In this document: piece after piece, positions 46,800 to 58,512 of the stretch
How positions within the stretch are numbered: position 1 is the stretch's first letter
Layout: every line of letters starts with the position of its first letter
Source: Tetranychus cinnabarinus
Lineage: Eukaryota > Arthropoda > Arachnida > Trombidiformes > Tetranychidae
Reading direction: 5' to 3'
Length of the DNA stretch: 64,000 bases
Assembly: GCA_022266195.1 (NCBI GenBank)
Contig: WHVY01000002.1
Span: 9,005,001-9,069,000, forward strand
Notes under the pieces: model-generated
Database searches by the model: none
Told to the model about the DNA's origin: nothing
The model's input: the letters and a program-made list of their open reading frames with translations, nothing else
Program-made: the position numbers and the translations under genes

Positions 46800-49700
46800 T
46801 CATTTATCCCTGTTGGTATCCAAAATATTTTTCAACGCAAGATTTTGCTCTTTTAAGTCAGATAGCTCCTTTTTCAGTCTTTTATTTTCCATGATTACTT
46901 GGTCTAATAGTGAGTTATTGCCATCCATATCAGATAGTTTAGTATCAGAAAATTCAGTTCCAGATTTGTTTATACTCGAGTTAAGTAGAGTCTGGCCTGA
47001 TTTAATCAATTGTGCTCCTCCTGGATATAAAAAGATAAAAAGGGAAAATATCAGCATAAATGTTAATTGTCAGAAATATAAAGATGAAACTTACCATCGG
47101 ATCTAGAAGGTAATATCTGAATATAATTGTCTTTGGACCGTTGGACTATAGTTTCGTTGAGATTCACAACTAATGGAGGTGTTTTCAGAGAGCTGTCTAT
47201 CAATTTAAAGACGACATCTTGCAAATATATAAGAATTGGGAGAATCTGTGTAGCATCAGGGTCATTAAAAAAATCTAAAACTTGTAGTAAAGTCTCATTA
47301 TTTAGAGTTTGCTTCAGATTTTGTATATTAACAGAGCATAAATCATTTTTTTGGCTTTCATTTAGAATACTATCAAGGCGTACAGTTAATTTTGGGACAG
47401 TCTTATCATTATCATCACAATTTAGATCTCCGTCAATTCGATGACCTTTAAGGTTTTCTTCTAGCTTTTTGTACTCCTCATAAGAAATTTTCAGCAGTTC
47501 ATTCAATTTCACGCCAGAAATAAGTGCAAGTAAAGAAGATTTGAAGCCATAAGCTTGTTTAACGACTGCAAGAGTATCCAGATGAAGTTTAACCAAAGAT
47601 AATGAAACAATTTCTCTTTTAGGCTGGTTCATAAAATCACCTGAGTCATTACTCAAAGCTGCTTCGGTGGCTTCCATGGCTTCTTCAACAATTCGGGACG
47701 CAGCTCCGGAGTTGGTAAAGTAAACTTCATCATCAAGAGTAATATTGTCTAAATTCACTGTTCCAATAAGACTATCGGAAAGATCACTTCGAATGGAACG
47801 ATCATCGTCATCGATAGGAGAAATATCAGACAGAATTTCAAAACCAGAATCACTCACATTCATACTAAGGTCAGAATCTGAAACAAGAAAATTACAATAT
47901 AAGTTATAAACTTCAACCGTTTTAATATTTGATATTTGATTTTTTAAGCTCAAGGTTTACTTACCACGAATGGAATAAGATCGATAACCAGAGCTTGATC
48001 TGTCAGTGGTTGATTCTGCTCGATCGAGTGATGCTTCTGGTAAATCACATGTAAGAGGATCTGATGAATGTTTAATAGAATCAAAATTATGGTTTGAAAA
48101 TGATGGATTTGAGCTTTTGATTGGTGATGAAGGATCACTTTCAATAGACGATGATCCAGATTTGTTTTTAATGATCTCTTGTTTTTCTAGTAAAACTTCT
48201 ATCATAATATTCTTTAAAAGTGAGATCAGAGAGATTCTTGGTGAACCAGAAGATTTTATTCCATGGTAATCTTCAATTCTTCTAGAATCATTTGTTAAAT
48301 ACTCGTTAAATTGGTCAAATTTTTCCAAAATTCGTGATAAAAAGAGATAGCCTTCATGGTCCAAAACAATCTTAATTGGCGTAGGAATGCAACAAACGAT
48401 ATTTACATCAGATTCAGGATTATGTAAATCAACTTCAATATCAGGCTTTTTATTGGCAGCTTCATCATCGAATAAATTAGAAGAGAGGTAAGACCAAACA
48501 GTTATTTGGAAAGGATCAACTAGTGGTATAGTTCGCCCGCTTGATTCCTTCTCAATAAAGTCACACCAAACGGGATCACAATCGATGACCCATATCTGAT
48601 TATGATATTTTAAACGTTCTGATTCCATTAGTTTTAAAAATCCACTCGAAATAGGTCTAGAATGAACACCTTCAATCCAAGGAAATTTATCTCTCTCAAT
48701 AAATAATGAACAGCTTCCCATAGAAACCAATGAATCATTTAAACGATCTAAATATGTTGGCTCCTTGATTGAATTGGTGATAACAGCACGAGAGCAATTT
48801 ATTTGTATTGATTCAATATTATAGGTACTTGATTGAAAGGCATCCGTTGATGGTATACCCAAATCAACGATAATTGTTGGCATTAGTATTTCAAAACGCG
48901 AGAAAATAGTTACATTCGTCTCACTACGAGGTATGATCTGTTTCAATTCCATTAGAGGCTTGTGCAAATTACTTTGTAAGGCGTTAAGCCAGATTAATGA
49001 AGGCGCATCGAATAAAATTTTAACGGGAGCAACATTTGCAAATAAAACTGGATCTGGTACAGGTCGAGTCCGGGCAACACGAACCGATCCATATTCATAA
49101 TAGTAAAATTGGTTGAACTCCAAGTAAAATGCAGGAATATCACGAGGAAATTTGCCAGTAGAGAGTAATTTACGTTCATCTGAATCAGCGCCGAACTTTC
49201 GACCCCCTGAACGTGAAGCCGCCGTAGAAACACATTTAACAGAATAATCACCAATTCTGAGTAAAATAACTGAAGAGAATAGATCAGATAAACGTTGGCT
49301 AGCAGATCCTTTTGGAAACCCATTGGAAATGCTATCAGCAAATTCAAAAAGGTGAGATTTTATCCAATTATCTCGATTTGCTGATGGGTCGCCATATTTA
49401 AGCCAATTGTCACGGCTTCCTAAGGCTTTTTGGTAAGGATAAATATCTAATATAAATTTATTTACAACAACGTGTAATGTACCTCCATCTCTCAGAGAAG
49501 GGAAAGAGCTTCGGCCATGTTCAGGATCAAGATCATCGCATAGTTGAACTTGAAGACAGTTAATAACTAAATGGTACGACGTTTCGAAAGAAAACAATTT
49601 ACTAGCGGCTAAATATTTTTCAACTTCAACATTATTAGCTGACAGCTTTACTTTGGTAGGTTTAGTAGATACGTTATTAGGTTCTTCGATGACTTTTTTA

Positions 49701-51237
49701 GTGATTGGAGATCTCTTGATGAGTCCATTTATGTGAGTGACAAAATGAAAAGCCGAGACTAGCATTGCATCCGTTAATACCCAAAGAAGATCATTGAACA
49801 TCAAAACAATTCGAGCGCCCACAACTTGACAATCGGAAATCCTTTTCTTAATCATAACACGACAAGAGCCTTGACAGATTAGCTTTAAAGGGGCTGAAGA
49901 AGTCGTTGATTCTGTTTTAGCTTCGAATTTCATAGTTTGCCATTCAATGTGTTTAAAGTTGATTACTAAACCCTTCTTCTTATCCTTAAAGGTAGTCGTA
50001 CTAAGATCAGAGACAGGTTTCCAATTGGGAGAGCGACTTTCAACCTCTAATTGGAACAACTGGAAAGAAGCACTGATGAAAGGTGAGGTAAGTTTGACAA
50101 CAACTGAGCTTATAGTGATGCGAATACCATCAATTGTTCTTGATATGATACCATATTTAGATGTGCTGGAAAAGAATAAGAACGCAATATAAAAGGTGTT
50201 TACTAACTACAACAGCGAGTATATGAAAGGTAATCAGTCTATTTAACAATCGAATGGAGATGACGTTAAAGATAGTGATCAAAACTGTCAGATATGAAAC
50301 ATGAAAATTTTTATGATTACTAATGAAACAAAAAAGAGAGGAGAGAAAGTAGAACCAGTCAAGTGGAGGAAAAGTGTCAAATATTGAAATGCTCTTTAAA
50401 AACTGAGTAAACAGAAGTGAATTAGAGGCCCGGAGGTCATTAATCTTGATTTTTCTAAAAAATAACTACACGCTGAATACCAAGATTTTGAATTAAAAGT
50501 TTTCTCTTTCACTTTTAAAATAAGAATTAAGTTAAATGACGCTCAATCATTATTTAGATTAAATAGTAATTACGTTTGACTAGAAGAGGTTTGGTTTTTG
50601 AAGGTTCGGAAGTTTTCCGTGATTTCCACTTCAACATGTACTTCATCCAAGCCTAAACATATTGGTACCCAGGGCATCTTGGACCAGGGAATCTATTCAA
50701 AATAAAAAGGTAATGGAGAGAGATATATAAAAAAATAAAGGATAAATATATTGAAGCAATGACCAAAATTCACCGACTATTTACCTTGATAGCTGCATGA
50801 CTGCAAGTTGCTTTGGTTATGTTTAACCAAACAGGCAGTTCTAATAGATCCATTAATACATCTTCGTTCAATTCAAGATTATGGAGTTCACAAAATCCTT
50901 TCATTGCACTCAATTTGAAACTATCAGTTGACAAGTTTTTAAAATACCTGTAATAGAAATTAGATCACTTATTAGAACCAGCAGATTACGTCACAGATTA
51001 TTTTGAAAATTATACTATAAACCAAGGCGAAAATGTGGAATGCTTAAGCCCAGAATTGAAAACGGTGAAATCAAAACATTAACTATTAAAATTAGCCAAC
51101 ATGTTGGCAAAATAAAACTTGATAAGAGGTAAATCTTTAATACTGGCTTCAGCCTGACACATATTGTTTATATTTTTTGTCTATATAGCTTACTTAGCAA
51201 GATGTTTGAAGACTTGGTTTTTGATTAAATTCGCCAT
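46800..51237 (-). CDS. BLTP3: Bridge-like lipid transfer protein 3 (UHRF1BP1/SHIP164 family)
   Basis: Six exons on the minus strand: 51237-51194, 50947-50785, 50692-50574, 50165-47965, 47877-47095 and 47020-46800, in phase, giving 1176 residues (human paralogues about 1440-1465). The family forms rod-like hydrophobic channels that move lipids between membranes on the endosomal pathway. Seen: a chorein-type N-terminus MANLIKNQVFKHLAKYFKNL; ELNEDVLMDLLELPVWLNI; LMFNDLLWVLTDA; TLHVVVNKFILDIYPYQKA; FYLEFNQFYYYEYGS; acidic Ser-rich sequence; and a C-terminal leucine-zipper coiled coil (VIMENKRLKKELSDLKEQNL). These align in order with UHRF1BP1. The 2.2-kb exon 4 carries most of the repeating-groove region. 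It is shorter than the vertebrate proteins, mainly in the disordered C-terminal third. Confidence 0.9.
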
Positions 51238-51469
51238 GTTGGCAATTAACGGCACAAATTAAAAAAATAATTAAAATTGATGGAGTATAAGATGAAATAA
51301 AATAAGCAACTTAAAGAAAACAAAACATTAAAATTGTAATCATCGTTAAAGCAATTCGTACAAAAATATATCTGATAAGATTCTAATCCTTGGATAAGTA
51401 GTAGATTGTTTATTTACCCTGTAAGTATGGCGCGTCATTTTAATCTGTTTAAACTTTATAAAATAGTGT
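51238..51469. other. BLTP3 upstream flank
   Basis: Short AT-rich interval before the duplicated region; probable BLTP3 promoter. No gene seen. Confidence 0.4.
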
Positions 51470-51885
51470 CACAAAACTCGTACATTTGAGTCAAGAGTTG
51501 CGACTTTGTGAGTTTAAGGAGTAAAAAACTGAGTACATTAGTGCCATTAAAAATTCCTGCGATCGGAAATTTTCGAGAAAATGGAAGTAAAAGTTGAAAC
51601 TTCAATCGCACTTTGTTCAATAATGGAAGCAGATTTTGAAATAAAACTCATTTTACTGATGTAAATTTTGGTGATCAACCAGTAAATGCACTTATTCTGT
51701 TTCTGTATAATAGATCAGAGCTAGAGTTAGAGAACTGGAACTCATATTCGTCGATATAAATTGTTGATATACTATAGTATATCCGTGATCGAACAATTTT
51801 TCAATTTATTGACAGTTCTCTTGATTTTAGCCAATGGCCTAAAAAATTTGAGCTTCAATATTTTGAGAATGGTAGCAGCTACAAA
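51470..51885 (+). repeat. Diverged dispersed copy of the 3-5 kb repeat unit
   Basis: Shares an ordered series of words with unit B at 3650-4105: cgtacatttgagt, gtgccatta, ttttcgagaaaat, gttgaaacttc-atcgc, caaccag-aaatgcacttatt, cagttctcttgatttt and tattttgagaatgg. Single copy, no inverted partner nearby. Confidence 0.75.
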
Positions 51886-52225
51886 CACAAACACTAATTT
51901 TATGATATGTCAGAAGGATATTCATTATTACAAATCTCCTCATCTAAATTGATTTAAATCTGATCCATTTCTCGCGAAATTCAGTTGAAATTCATTGGAA
52001 AAATTAGAGATAATCCTCTTTGCATACTCTAAATGAAAAAACTCTTTAACTCGAGAGTTTTTGTCTTATGAAAGTAGGTTTTGGTCATTTGAAAGCTGGT
52101 TTTGTTGTTTTGAAAGCTCTGTGTCTTTACAGTCAGCCGGTTTTACTCTTTTGAATGTTGGTTGTGTTCATATGAAGGTTAGTTTTAAACAAACGAGAAT
52201 GATTGTAAATCTATTAGCTCAGATT

Positions 52226-52438
52226 GGTAAGGTTTTACTTTTACGGAGAAAGGCGTTAACATTAAAACATATGATTTTTTGGTTAGGTAAGTTTGATCAA
52301 GGGGCTGTTGGTTGGTCGGCCTGGGGCCTTAATTAGCTTCATTTAATTCAATTGTTCATAAAGAGCGCTCTTAAAAAACGTCTACCATTGGATGATTTTT
52401 AATGTTTACGCCTTTCTCCGTAAAAGTAAAACCTTACC
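52226..52438. mobile_element. Small foldback (MITE-like) element
   Basis: 42-base arms, 52226-52267 and 52397-52438, are reverse complements with about one mismatch (ggtaaggttttactttta at the left end). Total length 213 bases, no coding capacity. Terminal inverted repeats on a short AT-rich core fit a non-autonomous DNA element, but I could not confirm a target-site duplication. Confidence 0.6.
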
Positions 52439-52512
52439 CTCAGATTTTCTTCGATACTCGGGCATATTCATGTTATAGCCTATTATGAATACTGATGATT
52501 GGTCGAAGATTG

Positions 52513-53372
52513 AAGATTGGTGAGCATCAAACCTGAAACTCGGTGAGAAGTTTGTATATAAGGAGATTTTTTAGACAGGGCTACTTGTACACCAGCAGGT
52601 CCCCATGGCACAAATTGAGCCAATTTTCTTTCTCTTGTCCTCTGTAGACTTTTATGCACTTGAGTAGGATCAACTTCTCCTTGAATAATATTCAAAATGG
52701 AGATGTAACAATGGCCCTGGTTCTTATCATGCATCGCTGTTGAAACCATCATATTTGATGGTTGGAGTAATCTCCTCATCACATCCAGCACAGTTGTTTT
52801 ACGAATATTTGTCGCTTCTTGATCTGTTGTCAAAGGTGTATATCCTGTCATCAGAAAATGAAGTCGTGGTGTAGGAATGAGAGGTGCTATTAAACCAATC
52901 AGATCATTGTTCATGTAGCTTGGGTACCTTAAAGTAGCTGTACTGACAGACATAATAGTTGAAACATGCGAGAAAACAAAACAATGAAAATGGAGAAATG
53001 AGATTTTAAATCTTAAAAGATGATGGGTACTTACGTACAAGAGAGTTTATTTGACCAAATGAAGGATTGGTAAGCTTCAATCTTTCCACAGCTATTCTGT
53101 TGAGAGCCGTGTTATCTAAAACAACGACACAATCAGCATTTAATGCTAGTCGTTTAAGAGTTAACAAAGAGTTATATGGCTGGACAACAACATCACTGAT
53201 TTCGTCTTGATTTGGAAAAACTGAATATGTTTGAATGAGCTTTTTAGGGAATCTGTCATTGAGTTTTTCTAACATAAATGCTCTGAAACAGATCCAATAC
53301 CAACAGCAATCGAATGGCAAAGCAAAAAACCTTCGAGCGAGTCACTCCCATGAGCTTCAAGATCAATGATTT
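52513..53372 (-). pseudogene. Gamma-tubulin duplicate, broken
   Basis: A same-strand copy of 38556-39430 including intron 1, so the duplication was DNA-based. Exon 2 sequence is nearly identical to the functional gene and still open, but the copy lacks the start and the first 140 or so codons, lacks exon 3, and its 5' part (the GTP-binding AGGTGSG region) is degraded. The intron acceptor AG has become AT (ctcgcatg in place of ctcgcagg on the minus strand), and the donor side has a 4-base duplication (gtacgtaagt). A further scrap of the same coding region, matching 39260-39330, lies at about 53380-53450. Confidence 0.9.
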
Positions 53373-53459
53373 TATCTTGATTTTAAAAATGATATGTTTA
53401 AATGAGTTTTTAAGGGAATCTGTCATTGAATACATGAATTTCTAACATAGTTGAACAAA

Positions 53460-54654
53460 ATGTAACCTATTGATAAGTAATTATCAATAAAAGCTTGAGT
53501 TTGTTTATAAACTAGCATTTTTAATTCTTATCCTATCATCTAGTATCTAGCCCAACAATTCGTCTCATCAATTATTCAAAAAAAAACTAAACTACAGCAC
53601 TATTGTTAATAATTTAATTTTCAACCTCAAAAAATTTGAATTAGCGCGCCTAAATAAAACATATGATTGCTGTTTTATAGATGCTTATCTTGTACAGTTA
53701 TCATAACTGAGTTTTGTACTTCATCATGAAATCTTCATGCTCATTTTATCCAAGTGTTTTTTTCATTGTATTTAATTGTGAACATTTAATTCTCTCTTTT
53801 CATATTTAACTCAATCTTTAACCTTTTATGAATACAGCAAAGTTCACTTTCCAGTCAAGTCTTGAGTATTTCTTACCTTCAAATCTATTTGACAAACTGT
53901 TATGAGGAAAGTATGACCATGCAATAAGACTGCATATTTATTTGTAGTTTATTAATTTTATTATTTAACTCATGAGGTGAAATTGTGTAACATTGCGACA
54001 TGAGATTGGAAGGACTTCAAGTTGTAAAAGGGTTGAAAATTTTGGTCAAATTTAATAGACAATTTTGTAGTGCAATGACATTTGATAAAACGATAAAAAT
54101 TAGAACATTTGAGTATTAAACAAAGTTGAACAAAATTGGCAAAATTGTTGAACTAAATGTAAATATTTTAAAGGATTAGATGCAGGAAAATTGTCAATCA
54201 ACTCTTCTATTTAATTTTGACTTGGGCTTGATATTGTAAAGGTATCTTAAACGTATCATCTTAACTGGAATCAACTTGAAGATTTGACATTAAAGATCAA
54301 AAAAGTGAAAATGTTCATGCTTACAAGAGATTGGGGAGAAAAATTTCAAATGGACATGAGAATTCTTAATGATAGACTTTCGAAGGCGAGAAAAAAAAAG
54401 AATTGTTCTTTTACTCTTATATTATTGATATTTTAATGACACTTTAAGAAGATAAAGAAGAAGGGTAAGGTTATTGATGACGAGGAGAAATATGAGATGG
54501 ATAAGCATATATAAATAAATCTATTAAAGTTAATTAATTTGTTCAAGTTTGTAATCCAGCTTCTTCTCTGGTTTTTATTGTCTATGCGTTTTTGCGTGTT
54601 CTTGTTGCAACTCTTTTTTCATTTCGTTTCCTTTGTCACTACTTGAGATAAAAT
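53460..54654. other. ARID4-like 3' flank, shared with 45.7-46.5 kb
   Basis: Non-coding sequence that is the counterpart of the duplicate at 45740-46500. About 230 bases at 53770-54000 are absent from that copy. Nothing else recognised. Confidence 0.6.
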
Positions 54655-57600
54655 TTACGCTGAACAACTTTGTGCTTGTACCGTGGTTTCATTCATTATC
54701 TCATTAGATGAATGATCTTTGAGATGATTACGAGTTGTTGTTTCTTGTGACTGAGATAGAGATGAGGAAGTTGGTGAGATAGGTGAAGATGAGTCTTTAT
54801 CCTTCTTTTTTGCTTTTTTCCTTCTCCTTTCAATAGATGCAACTTCTGCCTTAATGTTAAAATAAGTTTTCCGAAGATCTTGTAGCCTTTCTTGCAATAT
54901 TTGAATTCGCTTCTCCCCTTCGAGATTTTCGTCAATAGGTGTGCAGTAATTATACTTAGAGGTAGGATTAACACTGTACACGAAAGCATTGGGACTGTAA
55001 TTGGAAAGAGAAAGGGATGGAAATGCAGTTGACATAGAATCACTTAATGGGTCCGAGGTGATGAAAGGTTCATTCGAAGATTCTCCATATTGGCGAGTTT
55101 TTCGACCCGTAGAACCTCGTGTTTTACATCCGACCGTTTGATAATTTGGCTTACTCTCCTTTGTCTCTGAGGTAGATGAGGTACGTACTCGTCCTCTTCT
55201 CTTTTTAGGTGATATTATTGGATGGATTGTGATCATTTTGTCAGTTTTGTTTGAGTCATTGACACTATTTCTTGAGCACGAATCTTCAGATGTATTTTGT
55301 GTAGGAGATGATAAGTTACAGTCTTTGATGATAGCAGGAGGAGCCCCGGATGCTGCAGTAGCTAAAGAGTCTAATGCACTGATAGCCGAGGCAAGGGCTG
55401 TCTTGGATACTTCCAAATCAGATGAGAATTGCTGATCATTTTGAATGCGGCTTTGGTTTTTTTCATTGTCACTTGTTTCTCTTTCATGAGGTGGAGGTGA
55501 TGATGGAGGAAGAGTTCCACTTTTAAGGCTTTCAGGAGTTGTCGGTGGGGATAGTTGATTGTTATCACGATTATTAACTTGATGAGGTGGAATTGGCTCT
55601 GGGTCAGCATTATTTTTATCTTTTAACTGTGGTAATAGATTAGGTTGGGACGATGAAGTGGCTGTAGATGATGACGAAGATGAAGATGAAGACGAAGAGG
55701 AAGATGAAGATGAGGACGAAGATGAGGATGATGATGATGATGAGTGACATACAGGATGAGCAGAAGATGGTTGAGTTGATGACAAGCATGATGAGATGGT
55801 CGAAGTCTCAGGAATTGAAACACTCGGTACTGGCACAGAATTTGTAATGGTGTCGATTGCATCTTGTTGATGACCGGGAGGACTTGCAGGCACCTCTTCT
55901 TTACACAATAAAAATGACCCGCCTACTTCTTGAATATTTTCAATAGAAACAGCGAATGTTGAACTTATTTCTTCAGGCACAGTTGATGATTTAGCGTCAA
56001 AAAGGCTGGCAATTTCTTGGTTTTCTTCATCATCTTGGTCTGTTTCTTTTCTTTCATCCTCTTTAACTTTAACTTTTTCCGGTTCACTTTCCTTTTCTAA
56101 GTCATCTTCGAAGTCTTCTTTAACTTCTCGTTCTTTCTCAACTTTTCCTCGATCAATTTCTTTCCTTTTCAATTCTTCAGCATCTTTTTTCAACCTTTTC
56201 TTAGGTGCATGGCCTTCTCTCACTTTACCATCGCCTACTGGCGAGGGAACGTTTTTCACTGGAGGTTCATTGATTGATTGCTTAACTTTATTAAGAGATC
56301 TTTTCCTCTTTTTACCTTTGGTGTCGAACTCAGGATCAGCTGAAGGGTTTTCTGGACTATCATCCTTTTCAGCTTCTTCACTTTCAGGTAATGGTGATTT
56401 ACGCTTTTTCTTTCCAAATTTCAAAGGCTTCTTTGAGTCATCATTAACTGGAGATTCTTCCGACTTTTTAATATTGAACTTTCTCTTCTTTATTAAAATA
56501 TTACCATCTAACTTTTCTTTGTTGTCTGTATCAAGACTATCGGCTGGTTTACTTTTTTTGCGGTCTTTTTCTTTCTTATTCAGCTGTTTGATTGGTTGCT
56601 TGCGCTTATTGACAATAGGTTTGGTTGGCTTTTCTTCGTCTTCATTGTTTGACACTGCATCATCTGTCGTTGTACTGAAATTGAATGAAGGATCAAGTTT
56701 ACTTTCTTCTTCCCTGGACACGTTTATATTCTCTGTTGAAACATCTCTTTCCGGTGACTCTGGTCTAATTGGTGATTTAGCAAGATTTTCATCACAAGTT
56801 AATAAATCCTCTGTGATTTGTATTTTACTTAAATGTTCTGGTTGATCATCAACTAGTGAGCTTTCTTCTTTGATGGTTGTTGGTACAATTGATTCAGATA
56901 TTTCAACGGGTTCAATTATGGATTCTCCTTCTGTCTCACATTTATCATCAACAATATTCACTTCAACAGCACAGTCATCATCAAGTTTTGATTTTTCACA
57001 CTCGTCAATTTCAGTATCAGCACTTTTATCCTTAGCCTCTTCATGCAGTTCATCAGGTTTTGTTTCATCACTTGACCTATTACCACTTTCATTTGCATCA
57101 TCTACATCTTCAATTTTCACTTTAGTTTGACTCGATGCATCTTCGTCCAGATGATTAGTTGATTCACGAGACACATTAGGCTCTCCTTTAGACCTTCGTT
57201 TAACACCCTTCATCTTCTTTCTGAAAGACGAATCTTTTGAATCATTCAATTTATCAATAGAAGATGATGAAGGTCTTCCTCTCTTTGCAACTACTCCGGT
57301 TTTATTTTTTGATTCTTTTGATTCCATTCTCTCTTTATGGTACTCTTTAGGAGCATCTTCGGATTCATCTTTCATGTTTAATGGGCTTTCTTCACCAATC
57401 GATATACCTTTTCTCATCTTGGAACCTCTACGCTTAGTCACTTTGTCTCTTACAACATCAACAATCCTGGTCCTTTTTATCCATTCATCATAACGAACGT
57501 TCCAGCCAGTATAGTGAACAAAATACCTTCTCTTGTTAAGATCAGGATCATTATCAGTTTTCAATACTTTTGCTTCGTAAATTTTGACCGCTTTTCCTTT

Positions 57601-58512
57601 ACCATATTTGACTCTTACACGATTGTCCACTTCAACAACAACATCTTTAGAAATGGTTGGGGTCTTAACGTCGAATTCAGTCTCTGACTCTGTTTCTGAG
57701 TCCATATTACCTCCGAAATTTTTATCACCAATATCACCTCCATCATCCTCGTCGTCAGTACCTGTTTTATTAATTTTCTTTCGACCTGATTTTCCTCTTC
57801 TTTTACCTCTCTTTGTCAAAGAAGTAGCTGTGGTAGCTGTGGATGAAGAAACTGACCCATTAACTGAATTACCATTTGATTTCTTGTCACAATCATCGAT
57901 ATCAGCTTGCGACTCATTAGTTTCCTCCTTTATGGATTCTTCTTTCTTATCGGGAATTTCATCGATTTCAGCAGAATCATCGCTCTCAGCGTCTGATATA
58001 GTAGATGAATTAGACGCTGCCGAAGAAATTGCTTTACGACGACGTCTTTGTCTTCCTCGCTTAACCCCCAATTTAACAGGGTTGCCAAAATGTTCAGGGT
58101 TTGTCAATGGCAGGTGGTCTAGTGACTCAGATTCAGCAAAATGTTTACCGGATTTAAGACACAGACTCGTCCTTCTTAATGTTATCTCATCACCATCATC
58201 AAAGACAACAGTATACTGAGAAGCATCAATTATTTTATTTATGATGCCTTCCAAATACTTATTTTTGTCGGGATGTTTTGCTTCAATATGGGCACCAACA
58301 CGAAGAAGACCTTTGATATTATCATCAGTGACCATAACAGAGCCACAGTTATTTTTAAAGGTAACACGACACTTAACTAGTCGAGTAACTTTCTTAATTT
58401 TAGCTTCACAAAAGGCTCCTTTATACTTGGCAGAAACATCGGTACCAATGGCCAAAAATGGTGGTTCGGGGTCACCATACATTAAATATGATGGTGATGG
58501 GGAAGAAGCCAT
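54655..58512 (-). CDS. ARID4/RBBP1-like chromatin protein lacking the ARID domain
   Basis: 1285-residue protein from one long exon. Vertebrate ARID4A/B recruit the Sin3-HDAC complex. Seen: an N-terminal Tudor pair closely matching ARID4 (IGTDVSAKYKGAFCEAKIKK; YTVVFDDGDEITLRRTSLCL; LDHLPLTNPEHFG); then an acidic/basic stretch; a chromo-barrel (VRVKYGKGKAVKIYEAKVLK; GWNVRYDEWIKRTRI) at about 295-355; long charged disordered sequence; a Ser run of about 28; and the conserved ARID4 C-terminal helix (LQERLQDLRKTYFNIKAEVA, then SIERRRKKAKKK). The RBB1NT and ARID DNA-binding domains that normally lie between Tudor and chromo-barrel are not there; only about 170 residues separate them. Start chosen at the ATG at 58512; it directly follows a strong acceptor (pyrimidine tract then CAG at about 58522), so a 5' leader intron is likely. 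Its 3' end is duplicated at 46 kb. Confidence 0.88.
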   Translation of the reverse strand: MASSPSPSYLMYGDPEPPFLAIGTDVSAKYKGAFCEAKIKKVTRLVKCRVTFKNNCGSVMVTDDNIKGLLRVGAHIEAKHPDKNKYLEGIINKIIDASQYTVVFDDGDEITLRRTSLCLKSGKHFAESESLDHLPLTNPEHFGNPVKLGVKRGRQRRRRKAISSAASNSSTISDAESDDSAEIDEIPDKKEESIKEETNESQADIDDCDKKSNGNSVNGSVSSSTATTATSLTKRGKRRGKSGRKKINKTGTDDEDDGGDIGDKNFGGNMDSETESETEFDVKTPTISKDVVVEVDNRVRVKYGKGKAVKIYEAKVLKTDNDPDLNKRRYFVHYTGWNVRYDEWIKRTRIVDVVRDKVTKRRGSKMRKGISIGEESPLNMKDESEDAPKEYHKERMESKESKNKTGVVAKRGRPSSSSIDKLNDSKDSSFRKKMKGVKRRSKGEPNVSRESTNHLDEDASSQTKVKIEDVDDANESGNRSSDETKPDELHEEAKDKSADTEIDECEKSKLDDDCAVEVNIVDDKCETEGESIIEPVEISESIVPTTIKEESSLVDDQPEHLSKIQITEDLLTCDENLAKSPIRPESPERDVSTENINVSREEESKLDPSFNFSTTTDDAVSNNEDEEKPTKPIVNKRKQPIKQLNKKEKDRKKSKPADSLDTDNKEKLDGNILIKKRKFNIKKSEESPVNDDSKKPLKFGKKKRKSPLPESEEAEKDDSPENPSADPEFDTKGKKRKRSLNKVKQSINEPPVKNVPSPVGDGKVREGHAPKKRLKKDAEELKRKEIDRGKVEKEREVKEDFEDDLEKESEPEKVKVKEDERKETDQDDEENQEIASLFDAKSSTVPEEISSTFAVSIENIQEVGGSFLLCKEEVPASPPGHQQDAIDTITNSVPVPSVSIPETSTISSCLSSTQPSSAHPVCHSSSSSSSSSSSSSSSSSSSSSSSSSSTATSSSQPNLLPQLKDKNNADPEPIPPHQVNNRDNNQLSPPTTPESLKSGTLPPSSPPPHERETSDNEKNQSRIQNDQQFSSDLEVSKTALASAISALDSLATAASGAPPAIIKDCNLSSPTQNTSEDSCSRNSVNDSNKTDKMITIHPIISPKKRRGRVRTSSTSETKESKPNYQTVGCKTRGSTGRKTRQYGESSNEPFITSDPLSDSMSTAFPSLSLSNYSPNAFVYSVNPTSKYNYCTPIDENLEGEKRIQILQERLQDLRKTYFNIKAEVASIERRRKKAKKKDKDSSSPISPTSSSLSQSQETTTRNHLKDHSSNEIMNETTVQAQSCSA
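55660..55744 (-). repeat. Poly-Ser coding microsatellite
   Basis: GAT/GAA/GAC triplet run on the plus strand encoding about 28 consecutive Ser in the ARID4-like protein. Mixed codons suggest that the Ser run, and not only the DNA repeat, is maintained. Confidence 0.8.

Noticed and set aside
52061..52336. 91-codon plus-strand frame with internal similarity
   Set aside because: It runs into the left arm of the foldback element, and the Phe/Trp/Ser repetition looks like DNA-level repetition, not a protein.
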